From positions 1 to 40,187 of the forward strand of contig JAJRSC010000005.1 of the NCBI GenBank assembly GCA_024278985.1: a stretch of DNA of 40,187 nt, in the 5' to 3' direction. Origin of the DNA: an archaeon (GTDB lineage: Archaea; AGJL01; Methanococci; Methanococcales; Methanocaldococcaceae). Positions within the stretch are counted from its first letter, which is position 1. Every line of letters starts with the position of its first letter. The translations under genes were made by a program, and so were the position numbers. The notes below the pieces were generated by a model. The model saw nothing but the letters and a program-made list of their open reading frames with translations. It searched no databases and was not told the origin of the DNA. Positions 18,329 to 26,227 of the stretch are shown here, one piece after another.

Positions 18329-19318
18329 TTGAAAATCTTTTATGACAACGATGTAACTTATGATGCTGTTAAAGATAAGGTTATAGCAGTTATTGGATAT
18401 GGTAGTCAAGGAAGAGCTCAGTCATTAAATATGAAAGACAGTGGGCTTAATGTTATTGTTGGATTAAGACCAGAAGGAGCATCATGGAAAAAAGCATTAA
18501 ATGATGGACACAAAGTTTTAACTATTGAAGAGGCAGCAAAAGAGGCAGATATTATACACCTCTTAATCCCTGATGAGGTCCAGCCAACTGTTTATAAAAA
18601 AAAGATAGAGCCATATTTAACTGAAGGTAAAACTTTAAGCTTTTCCCATGGTTATAATATTCACTATGGTTTAATTGTTCCTCCTGAAAATGTAAATGTT
18701 ACAATGGTTGCTCCAAAATCTCCTGGAGCTATGGTTAGAAAGACATATTTAGATGGTTTTGGAGTACCTGGATTAGTAGCAGTTGAACAAGATTATACTG
18801 GAAATGCTTTAGATATAGCATTAGGAATGGCAAAAGGAATAGGTTTAACAAGAGTAGGAGTTATAAAAACCATATTTAAAGAAGAAACAGAGACAGATTT
18901 ATTTGGAGAGCAAGTAGTATTATGTGGAGGAGTAACAGAACTTATTAAGGCTGCATTTGAGACATTAGTTGAAGCAGGATATAGCCCAGAGATGGCATAT
19001 TTCGAGACATGTCATGAGTTAAAGTTAATTGTTGATTTAATTTATCAAAAAGGATTACAAGGGATGTGGGAAAACGTATCTAATACTGCCGAATATGGTG
19101 GCTTAACAAGAAGACAGAGAGTTATAAATGAAGAGTCAAGAAAAGCAATGAAAGAGATATTAAAAGAAATCCAAGATGGAAGATTTGCAACAGAATGGAG
19201 ATTAGAAAATATTGCTGGAAAACCACATTTAAATGCTTTGAGAAGATTAGAAAAAGAACATTTAATTGAAAAAGTTGGTAAAAAATTAAGAAAGATGTGT
19301 GGATTAGAAAAAATGTAA
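18329..19318 (+). CDS. ilvC: Ketol-acid reductoisomerase
   Basis: A 329-residue enzyme of valine and isoleucine synthesis that isomerises and reduces acetolactate or acetohydroxybutyrate. The Rossmann motif is [18 protein letters not shown]. Metal-binding residues appear in [19 protein letters not shown] and [28 protein letters not shown]. The length is the class I type. The start is TTG, supported by AGGTGA eight bases upstream. It lies 57 bases after leuC on the same strand, so branched-chain amino acid genes are grouped here, perhaps as one transcript. Confidence 0.95.
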   Translation: MKIFYDNDVTYDAVKDKVIAVIGYGSQGRAQSLNMKDSGLNVIVGLRPEGASWKKALNDGHKVLTIEEAAKEADIIHLLIPDEVQPTVYKKKIEPYLTEGKTLSFSHGYNIHYGLIVPPENVNVTMVAPKSPGAMVRKTYLDGFGVPGLVAVEQDYTGNALDIALGMAKGIGLTRVGVIKTIFKEETETDLFGEQVVLCGGVTELIKAAFETLVEAGYSPEMAYFETCHELKLIVDLIYQKGLQGMWENVSNTAEYGGLTRRQRVINEESRKAMKEILKEIQDGRFATEWRLENIAGKPHLNALRRLEKEHLIEKVGKKLRKMCGLEKM

Positions 19319-19425
19319 AAAATAAGTAAAAAATAATTTTATAATCCCTAAATATTAATATTTTTTAAAAAATAAATTAAAAAAATAAAAACAAAAAGAG
19401 TAATTAAAAAATCAATTTATTTACT

Positions 19426-19545
19426 TTATGATAGTATAACTGATACAATTGTTAAGATAATCATAAATGCCAATATATACCCAAGTATTTTAGCTATTGT
19501 ACTTCTATATGCTCTTAAAATATCTTTCTTTATATTGGCCTTCAT
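19426..19545 (-). CDS. Small 39-residue membrane protein
   Basis: A short reading frame in an otherwise empty 326-base gap. It encodes MKANIKKDILRAYRSTIAKI followed by LGYILAFMIILTIVSVILS: a positively charged N-terminus and one transmembrane helix. The ribosome site GTGAT lies five bases before the ATG, as good as those of neighbouring genes. It lies about 100 bases downstream of trmJ on the same strand. The function is unknown; the shape suggests a small membrane partner or regulator. The rest of the gap is AT-rich with no feature I can name. Confidence 0.6.
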   Translation of the reverse strand: MKANIKKDILRAYRSTIAKILGYILAFMIILTIVSVILS

Positions 19546-19644
19546 AAAGTATCACTACTAATTTTTTTATTGATTATTATTTTAAAAAACTAATATTTAT
19601 AGATATTTGTTCATGAAAAATCATGATGATAAATAATGACAAAT

Positions 19645-20328
19645 TTACTTAAAAGCACTCATTAATGTCCAGGCTTCTTTTCCAGTTATAAAAGCCCTAT
19701 TTACTAATCTTTTAAAAATAATCTTACATAATCTTTTTTTATGTTCTGGAAGATTTTTTTTATCTATAAATTCATTAAATTTTTTTATTAGTAGTTCTTT
19801 ATCTTCTTTTGATGCTTCCCTTATATTTATATCTTCAAATTTGTTATTTATTTTTTTACAATACAATTCATAAAGCACAACAGCAACAGCATGGGATAAG
19901 TTCATTATTGGATATTTTTTAGATGTTGGAATAGATAAAAGAAGGTCACATTTTTCAACTTCCTCATTTCTTAAACCATCATCTTCTCTTCCAAAAACTA
20001 TCCCTATATTTCCATTAATAGAGTATATTTTATCTGCTAACTCTTTTGGTGTTATTGGAACTCTTTTTAAATTTCTATCTCCACCTCTTGCTCCTGAAGT
20101 AGCAATAATAAAATCTAAATCTTCAATTGCTTCATCAAAATTGTTATAAAATTTTGCAGATTCTAATATATCTCTTGCATGCATTGCCATCATTTTTGCT
20201 TCATCATTTATTATTTCTCTACTCCCTACAATTCTTAAATCATAAAAATCAAAATTTTTCATAACCCTACATATACTCCCTACATTCCCAGAGTATTTTG
20301 GTTCAACTAAAATAATAGATATGTTCAT
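19645..20328 (-). CDS. trmJ: tRNA (cytidine-2'-O-)-methyltransferase TrmJ-like
   Basis: A 227-residue SPOUT-class methyltransferase of the TrmH family, group 1. Key parts are VEPKYSGNVGSICRVMKNF at the N-terminus, the knot region NIGIVFGREDDGLRNEEVEKCDLLLSIPTS, and YPIMNLSHAVAVVLYELY, which bind S-adenosylmethionine. TrmJ methylates the 2'-OH of position 32 in tRNAs. A C-terminal extension of about 65 residues is typical. Its start overlaps the preceding lipid-synthesis gene by four bases. The target nucleotide cannot be settled from sequence. Confidence 0.88.
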   Translation of the reverse strand: MNISIILVEPKYSGNVGSICRVMKNFDFYDLRIVGSREIINDEAKMMAMHARDILESAKFYNNFDEAIEDLDFIIATSGARGGDRNLKRVPITPKELADKIYSINGNIGIVFGREDDGLRNEEVEKCDLLLSIPTSKKYPIMNLSHAVAVVLYELYCKKINNKFEDINIREASKEDKELLIKKFNEFIDKKNLPEHKKRLCKIIFKRLVNRAFITGKEAWTLMSAFK

Positions 20329-20903
20329 CTTATCATCCCATAAATTACATATGCAACTCCAACAATAAATGCCAAATGAGGAATATTAAAAATAGCTAAA
20401 ACTATTGCCAATAAAAAAATTACAATACCTAATTTATTTTTAAATTTAGGATATCTTATATCACTAATCATAAGGAATCCTAATATAAAGGCAAATATTA
20501 TAGATAACTTTCCAAAGAGTTGTATAGAAGAAACTAAAATTAAGGCACCTGCTGGAATAGGTAGACCAATAAATTCATTTGATTTAATTATATTAAATCT
20601 TGCCAATCTTAAAATACCACATAGTAAGAAAAAGAGACCTGCAAATATTGAGATTAAAGAAGAGTTATATAAAAAATATGCAGGAACTAAACCAAAACTT
20701 ATAGCATCTGCCAAACTATCTAAATTAGCTCCAAACTCACTAACAGTATTTGTTTTCCTGGCAACATACCCATCTAAAGAATCAAAAATAATTGATAAAT
20801 AAATAAGATTGGGAATATATAAAATAAGTCCTAAAAAACTAAAAATAACACTTAATAAAGTAATATAGTCAGATATTGTTATTAATTTTCTGATACTTAG
20901 CAT
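20325..20903 (-). CDS. pssA: CDP-alcohol phosphatidyltransferase (archaetidylserine synthase)
   Basis: A 192-residue membrane enzyme with the CDP-alcohol transferase signature spread over DSLDGYVARKTNTVSEFGANLDSLADAISF, read as DGxxAR-x8-GxxxDxxxD. About six hydrophobic helices are present, and the second block LRLARFNI-x-GLPIPAGALI marks the serine-transferring branch. It should attach serine to CDP-archaeol to make archaetidylserine, a major polar lipid head group. It lies 27 bases after the THEP1 gene and overlaps trmJ by four bases. Confidence 0.87.
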   Translation of the reverse strand: MLSIRKLITISDYITLLSVIFSFLGLILYIPNLIYLSIIFDSLDGYVARKTNTVSEFGANLDSLADAISFGLVPAYFLYNSSLISIFAGLFFLLCGILRLARFNIIKSNEFIGLPIPAGALILVSSIQLFGKLSIIFAFILGFLMISDIRYPKFKNKLGIVIFLLAIVLAIFNIPHLAFIVGVAYVIYGMIR

Positions 20904-20930
20904 AAAATTCCCTACATAATTTAAAGATTA

Positions 20931-21449
20931 TTATTTTTTATTTTTTAGAACTTCTAAGATTTTCTCTAATATTATTTTATAAACTTCATCTCTATTACTT
21001 AATGTTAAATAATAAACTTTACCATAATCTTTAAACTCAGAGACATAGTTTCTATGTAGGGTGTAGATTTGTGGTTTATCAAGTTTTAATAAATCATATA
21101 TTTTTTCTCTAAATTTTTCACTTTTAAATTCCATTTCTCCAAGTTCATCAACTATTATTACATCCTTATCTTTAGCTCTTTCTAAGCAATTTAGTCCAAA
21201 AGTTTCAAGATTTTCAATAAACACCTTATATTTACCAACTTTTATCTTTCCTTCTCCAACATATGCTAATAATTTCTCTTCTCCAGTCTCCAAATCAACC
21301 ATTTTAAATCCAACTCTTTTATTATCTTTTCTAATTTCTTTTGTTATAAATCCTCCCACACTATAGCCCATTTCTTTAAGTTTATTTGCCAATTTTTCAA
21401 CTAATGTTGTTTTTCCAATTCCTGGGTCACTGGATATAAAGATTTTCAT
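20931..21449 (-). CDS. THEP1-type nucleoside-triphosphatase
   Basis: A 172-residue P-loop NTPase. Walker A is SSDPGIGKTTLVEKL (residues 6-20) and Walker B is VIIVDELGEMEFKSEKF near 98-114. GYSVGGFITKEIRKDNKRVGF is the family's second signature. THEP1 proteins hydrolyse all nucleoside triphosphates and are suspected to act on nucleic acids or in nucleotide housekeeping. The ATG overlaps the end of gatA by four bases, so its translation may depend on ribosomes finishing gatA. Confidence 0.87.
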   Translation of the reverse strand: MKIFISSDPGIGKTTLVEKLANKLKEMGYSVGGFITKEIRKDNKRVGFKMVDLETGEEKLLAYVGEGKIKVGKYKVFIENLETFGLNCLERAKDKDVIIVDELGEMEFKSEKFREKIYDLLKLDKPQIYTLHRNYVSEFKDYGKVYYLTLSNRDEVYKIILEKILEVLKNKK

Positions 21450-22741
21450 TTTATCAACTCTTCAAATTTAATCATTGCATTAATAACTTTATAATCCTCA
21501 AATGGTTTAGCCATTATTTGTAAGCCTACTGGAATTCCATTTATTTCTCCAGCTTTAACTGTCCCTGCAGGAAGACCACATAAATTGGCAATAACAGTTA
21601 AAACATCATAACTATACATTTCTATAGGAGTTAATTTTTCTCCAAGTTTATGAGGTAGTTTTGGAACAGTTGGAGCTAAAATAACATCAATATCCTTTAA
21701 TATTCTACTCATTTCTTTTCTCATTAAATTCCTTGCTTTTAATGCCTTTTTATAATATTTTCCACTATACTCTTTTTGACTAATTAAGGAACCTATAGTT
21801 ATTCTTCTTAAAACCTCTTCTCCACATACCTCTTCTATCCTATATCCATACCTTCTACCATCATATCTTCTTGTTGCTGAGAAAAATTCAACATAGTTAA
21901 TTAAGTAGTATGTTGGTAGTGCTAAATCTACATAAGGATAGTTAAGATATTCTATTTCACAGCCAATATCTTTAAAAATTTCAATACTTTTTTCTATTAT
22001 TTCTCTTATTTTTTTATCTGCTACATTTAAAAACTCTTCAACAACTCCAATTTTAAATTTCATATCTTTCTTTTCTATATCAGGAATATTAACTGTTGTT
22101 GTATCTTTTTAATCTTCTCCTTTAATAATATTCATAATATTTAAGATATCTTCTGAGTTTTTTGTTAAAGGTCCAATTTGGTCCAAACTCATAGCTAAAT
22201 CTGCTAATCCATATCTACTAACTACTCCATAACTTGGTTTAAATCCAACAACTCCACAATGAGATGCTGGATTTCTTATACTCCCTCCAGTATCTGAACC
22301 TAATGAAAAGTCACATAAATCTGCTGCAACTGCTGCAGCACTACCACTTGAAGAACCTCCTGGGATTCTATCCTTAGCAACCGGATTTTTTGTTGGACCA
22401 AAATAAGAAGTCTCCCCACTACTTCCACAAGCAAATTCATCCATATTTGTTATTCCAATTATCAAAGCTCCAGCTTCTTTTAGTTTTTCAACAACTGTCG
22501 CATTGTAAGGAGCAATATAATTTTCTAAAGTTTTAGAAGCACAAGATATTACAAAACCTTCAACATTGATATTTGCTTTTATAGCTACTATCTTCCCATA
22601 TAATGGTTTTTTCTTTGCTTTTTCATCTTTTTCTAACTTTTTAGCTTCATTTATAATATTTTTATTAATTTCTAAAAAAGCATTCAAATCTTTATTTTTT
22701 TCAATTTTGTCTAAATATTCCTCAACTTTTTCAACTATCAT
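21446..22741 (-). pseudogene. gatA: Glutamyl/aspartyl-tRNA amidotransferase subunit A, interrupted by in-frame TAA
   Basis: GatA is the amidase subunit of GatCAB, which makes Asn-tRNA(Asn) (and Gln-tRNA in bacteria). Here the frame from ATG 22741 (GGAGAT upstream) gives the whole family length, 432 codons, but codon 211 (22109-22111) is TAA. The first part holds the catalytic Lys (VAIKANINVEG) and the Ser-rich motif IPGGSSSGSAAAVAAD, ending in IIKGED. After the stop the same frame continues KDTTTVNIPDIEKKD-MKFKIGVVEEFL, with the C-terminal part intact to the end. No frameshift and no good ribosome site is seen before the internal ATG at 22063. One base change (for example GAA to TAA) explains it. 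The gene is expected to be essential, so an error or read-through must be considered. Confidence 0.88.
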
Positions 22742-22751
22742 AATATCTCCC

Positions 22752-23744
22752 TCAGCAAACTCTTGGTATTGGGTCACCAATTGGTGGGTCTATAATTCTT
22801 TTTCCTATTCCTGTATCTAATAAAACACCCTTATGTTCTTTTGTAGCATATCCAATAATTTCTGCATTTTTTCCATATTTATGTTCTCTCAATATTTCTA
22901 AAACATCATTTGCATCTTTTTTATCAACAGCTATAATCACCTTTCCCTCATTTGCAATAATTAATGGATCTAAGCCAAGAATATCACATATTCCTTTAAC
23001 TTCCTCACTAATTGGTATTTTATCTTCATAAATTGTTATTCCAATTCCACTTTTCTCAGATAATTCATTTAAAGCATTTGCTAAACCTCCCCTTGTTGGG
23101 TCCTTCATTGCATGAACATTATAGTCTAAAATTGGTTCAATCATTTTATTTAATGGAGCTACATCAGATTTTATATTTATATCAAACTCAAAACCTTCCC
23201 TTTCTAATAATATTGCTAATCCATGCTCTGCAATGTTTCCAGATATGATAATAGCATCTCCCTCTTTAATATTACTGTCCTTACATAATTTTTTAACTAT
23301 TCCAACTCCAGAGGTGTTAATTATAATATCATCAACTCCATCACTAACCTTAGTATCTCCAGTTATAATTGGAACATCTGCCTCTAGAGATGTGTCATTT
23401 ATTGACTTCATAATTTTTTCTAAAACACTTGAGTCAAATCCTTCAGGAATTATAAATGAGAGAGTCAATGCTAATGGTTTAGCTCCAACAACAGACAAAT
23501 CATTAACTGTTCCTGAAATAGATAACCTCCCAATATCCCCTCCTCTAAAAAATATTGGTTTTACAGTATAACTATCTGTTGTAATGGCTATTTCATTGTT
23601 AAGTATATTTATTGTTGATGAATCATCTAAATCATCCAAACCTAAAGTTCCGGCTCTTTTTAATGTTAAATTATTTAAAATAATATCTTTTATTAATTCC
23701 TGCATTACACTGCCTCCAGCTCCATGAAGTTTTGTAATCTTCAA
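22752..23744 (-). CDS. hypE: Hydrogenase maturation protein HypE
   Basis: A 330-residue AIR-synthase-fold protein that converts a carbamoylated C-terminal cysteine into thiocyanate, the source of the cyanide ligands of [NiFe] hydrogenases. It has LHGAGGSVMQELI at the N-terminus, GGDIGRLSISGTVNDLSVVGAKPLAL, VHAMKDPTRGGLANALNE and the terminal PRVC with the modified cysteine. It is HypE rather than selenophosphate synthetase because of that C-terminus and the absence of the SelD N-terminal Cys/Sec loop. It overlaps mvk by four bases; gatA starts ten bases after it. Confidence 0.93.
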   Translation of the reverse strand: MKITKLHGAGGSVMQELIKDIILNNLTLKRAGTLGLDDLDDSSTINILNNEIAITTDSYTVKPIFFRGGDIGRLSISGTVNDLSVVGAKPLALTLSFIIPEGFDSSVLEKIMKSINDTSLEADVPIITGDTKVSDGVDDIIINTSGVGIVKKLCKDSNIKEGDAIIISGNIAEHGLAILLEREGFEFDINIKSDVAPLNKMIEPILDYNVHAMKDPTRGGLANALNELSEKSGIGITIYEDKIPISEEVKGICDILGLDPLIIANEGKVIIAVDKKDANDVLEILREHKYGKNAEIIGYATKEHKGVLLDTGIGKRIIDPPIGDPIPRVC

Positions 23745-24652
23745 TATACCACCTTACAGTCAAATATTTTAACATTCTCATTAATTAATCTATTTATTAA
23801 CTCTTTTTCTCTACTTTCATCAACTAAAATTAAAACACACCCTCCTCCCCCAGCACCAGTTAATTTAGCACCATAACCATATATATTTCCAATTTCAACA
23901 ATCTTATCAATTTTTGGTGTAGATATGTTAAGTTTTTTTAATAGTAAATGATTTCTATACATTAAATTACCTAAGATTCTTTTATCATCAATATTATAAA
24001 ATTCATCAATAAGTGCATCAATTTCTTTAAAAATAATATCCTTATCCTTACATTTAGCCACGTCTTTTATTATTTCAGATGTTCCTTTTTTTCTGTTCTC
24101 TACAAATACCACCAAAAATTTACAACTTTTTAACAAATCATTGTTTATTTTTTTCATTTTGTTTTTTTTTATTTCTAAGGTTCCCTTATAGGTTATAGTT
24201 GCTGTATCTGTTCTACTTGCTTTTCCTTGGACTTCCTTTTCCACTTGATAACCAAGTTCAGCAATCTCATCATCAGTTAATGAGTATCCAAAAAAATTAG
24301 ATATTCCTCTAATTAAGGAGAGGGTAATAGATGCAGAACTACCTAATCCACAACTAACAGGAATTTGTGAAGATATTTCTGTAAAAATTCCATTATTTAT
24401 ATCTAAATACTCATAAACCTTTTTTATAGCCATAAGGGAATATTTAAAATCTCCAAATTTTAGAGGATTTATTGTTTTAAGTTCCTCTAAGTTAATAGTT
24501 AATGATTTATTTAGATTATGTAAGTATAGTGTTATGTCATTACTCTCTTTAATGTTGACATAAGAGTAAAGGTTTATGGCCATGGATATAGCTCTATATC
24601 CATAAACAACTGCATGCTCTCCAAAAAGTATTGCTTTAGCTGGACTTTTCAT
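23741..24652 (-). CDS. mvk: Mevalonate kinase
   Basis: A 303-residue GHMP kinase that phosphorylates mevalonate at the 5 position, on the route to archaeal isoprenoid lipids. Motif 1 is the start SPAKAILFGEHAVVYGYRAI, motif 2 is IPVSCGLGSSASITL (near residues 97-111), and motif 3 is AKLTGAGGGGCVLIL near 267-281. The length matches the M. jannaschii enzyme. It overlaps the repeat-protein gene upstream by 17 bases and hypE by four bases, so it sits in a dense operon that also contains a lipid head-group gene. Confidence 0.94.
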   Translation of the reverse strand: MKSPAKAILFGEHAVVYGYRAISMAINLYSYVNIKESNDITLYLHNLNKSLTINLEELKTINPLKFGDFKYSLMAIKKVYEYLDINNGIFTEISSQIPVSCGLGSSASITLSLIRGISNFFGYSLTDDEIAELGYQVEKEVQGKASRTDTATITYKGTLEIKKNKMKKINNDLLKSCKFLVVFVENRKKGTSEIIKDVAKCKDKDIIFKEIDALIDEFYNIDDKRILGNLMYRNHLLLKKLNISTPKIDKIVEIGNIYGYGAKLTGAGGGGCVLILVDESREKELINRLINENVKIFDCKVVY

Positions 24653-26075
24653 AATTTATCATCTTTTTTAAATTTTCAATTCTTCTTACAGAAATCTCAT
24701 TATATATTTCTTTAAGAATACTTTTCTCAAAGTCCATATTTTCAGATAATTTAATTATATATGTATATTTTGCATCAATATTTTTATTTGTTAATATAAT
24801 TAAATTAAGATTGTCTATTAAAAGAGAAAAAACTTTTCTTATAGGTATTGAGGAAATAACATTTAAAAACCCTTCTAAATTAAAATCTATGTCTATTGAT
24901 TCATTGACAATTATAAGAAAATTTTCAAATCCAATTTCTTTAATATTTTCTAATATACTAATTATTTTTTTATTTTCAAGATTTTCAAAATCTGTTAAAT
25001 CTAATAGAACTAACATATTTTTTGGATTGTTTGTTAGCACTTTATAAAATATTTTATCTTCATAAATTCCCAAGAATTTTATAACTAAACTATATTCAAG
25101 ATATTTATCTAAAACCTCCTTACTGTAAAACTTTGTTGAATACCATAGTGGTCTGGTTGTATTAAAAAATAAATTATTATTTACTTTCTTTTTAAGGCTT
25201 ATAATATTTCTTTTTTCTTCTAAGTGATTATATAGAGAATCCAAACTAATTTTATCTCCAAAATTTAAAGATAAAAGATATTTTATTAAGTATCCTTCTT
25301 CAAATGTCTCTAATTTGAAAATTTCACATAGATATTTTAATTCTTTATATTCTTCATATTCTTTATATGAGTGAATTCCTAACTCCTTAGCTATATAATA
25401 ATCCTTAGCACATTCAAATCCTAAAAAAAGGGCATCGTTATAATCATAGGCATTAGTGAATCCTCTTTTTAGAGCATCAATATATTCATCATAATTACCA
25501 AAACCATTTTTAATTGCCTCTAAAAAAGTATTAAAATCTTTAAAATTGTTCTTAATACAAAATTTATATACATCACAATCATTATTAATAATGGTACTTT
25601 CTCTATAACCTTTAAATAAATAATGAAGTATATATAGGCCATCAAAAGGTTCTAAAATTTTCTCCTCTACTAATTTTCTATAACTTCCTATAAAACCCAA
25701 TTTTTTAGCTTTAAAGTATTCTTTAACATCTGAAAAGCCTGAATTTTTAAATTTTTTATATTCCTCTAAATCATTAAAATATTTTTTAAAAATATAATAT
25801 TCTTCTGCATCAAAGCCTAAATTCTTAGCTTCTATATAGTCATATAATGTTTTAAAACCATTAGCATCAATATAAAAAATTTTCCCATCTTTTAATGTAA
25901 AAAAGATATCCATAAATTTATCTTTATATTTAAACACTTTATTATTTGGTAGTATTGATAAAAATGTTTCTATATTGTTAATCTTAAACATTTCATATTC
26001 ATCAAAGTTAGGAACCTCAATATTTTCCAATTTTAAAGATTTTATTTTTAATACTACATTCTTAATATTTACCAT
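24636..26075 (-). CDS. Uncharacterised protein with 14-residue repeats
   Basis: A 479-residue protein I do not recognise as a named family. Residues 73-128 and 177-247 contain tandem units of 14 residues, pattern GFxxxxEYxxAxxL, with GF at 73, 87, 113, 127, 191, 205 and 219 and GI at 233. The units should form paired helices. The C-terminal part (353-440) is alpha/beta: NMLVLLDLTDFENLE (Asp359, Asp362), then IGFENFLIIVNESID, then NLIILTNKNID, a layout like PIN/NYN nucleases with few of their acids. It heads the mevalonate kinase operon. The start at 26075 has GGTAATTGAT upstream. Confidence 0.75.
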   Translation of the reverse strand: MVNIKNVVLKIKSLKLENIEVPNFDEYEMFKINNIETFLSILPNNKVFKYKDKFMDIFFTLKDGKIFYIDANGFKTLYDYIEAKNLGFDAEEYYIFKKYFNDLEEYKKFKNSGFSDVKEYFKAKKLGFIGSYRKLVEEKILEPFDGLYILHYLFKGYRESTIINNDCDVYKFCIKNNFKDFNTFLEAIKNGFGNYDEYIDALKRGFTNAYDYNDALFLGFECAKDYYIAKELGIHSYKEYEEYKELKYLCEIFKLETFEEGYLIKYLLSLNFGDKISLDSLYNHLEEKRNIISLKKKVNNNLFFNTTRPLWYSTKFYSKEVLDKYLEYSLVIKFLGIYEDKIFYKVLTNNPKNMLVLLDLTDFENLENKKIISILENIKEIGFENFLIIVNESIDIDFNLEGFLNVISSIPIRKVFSLLIDNLNLIILTNKNIDAKYTYIIKLSENMDFEKSILKEIYNEISVRRIENLKKMINYEKSS

Positions 26076-26227
26076 ATCAATTACCTTAAAAAATCAAAAA
26101 TTATTATAAAAATTTTAAAAAATAAAATAAATACTTTTCTTTTTAATAAGTCTAAAATTTCAATTCTTAAAAAGTTTATTAACAGCTATTTTAGTTATAA
26201 AAATATTTAAATAAAGGCTTTATAATG

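Noticed and set aside
22109-22111. TAA in gatA explained as a programmed frameshift or selenocysteine
   Set aside because: The downstream frame is the same as the upstream frame, so no shift is needed, and selenocysteine uses TGA, not TAA.
22752-23744. HypE considered as selenophosphate synthetase (SelD)
   Set aside because: It lacks the SelD N-terminal Cys/Sec-Gly loop and ends in PRVC, the HypE signature.
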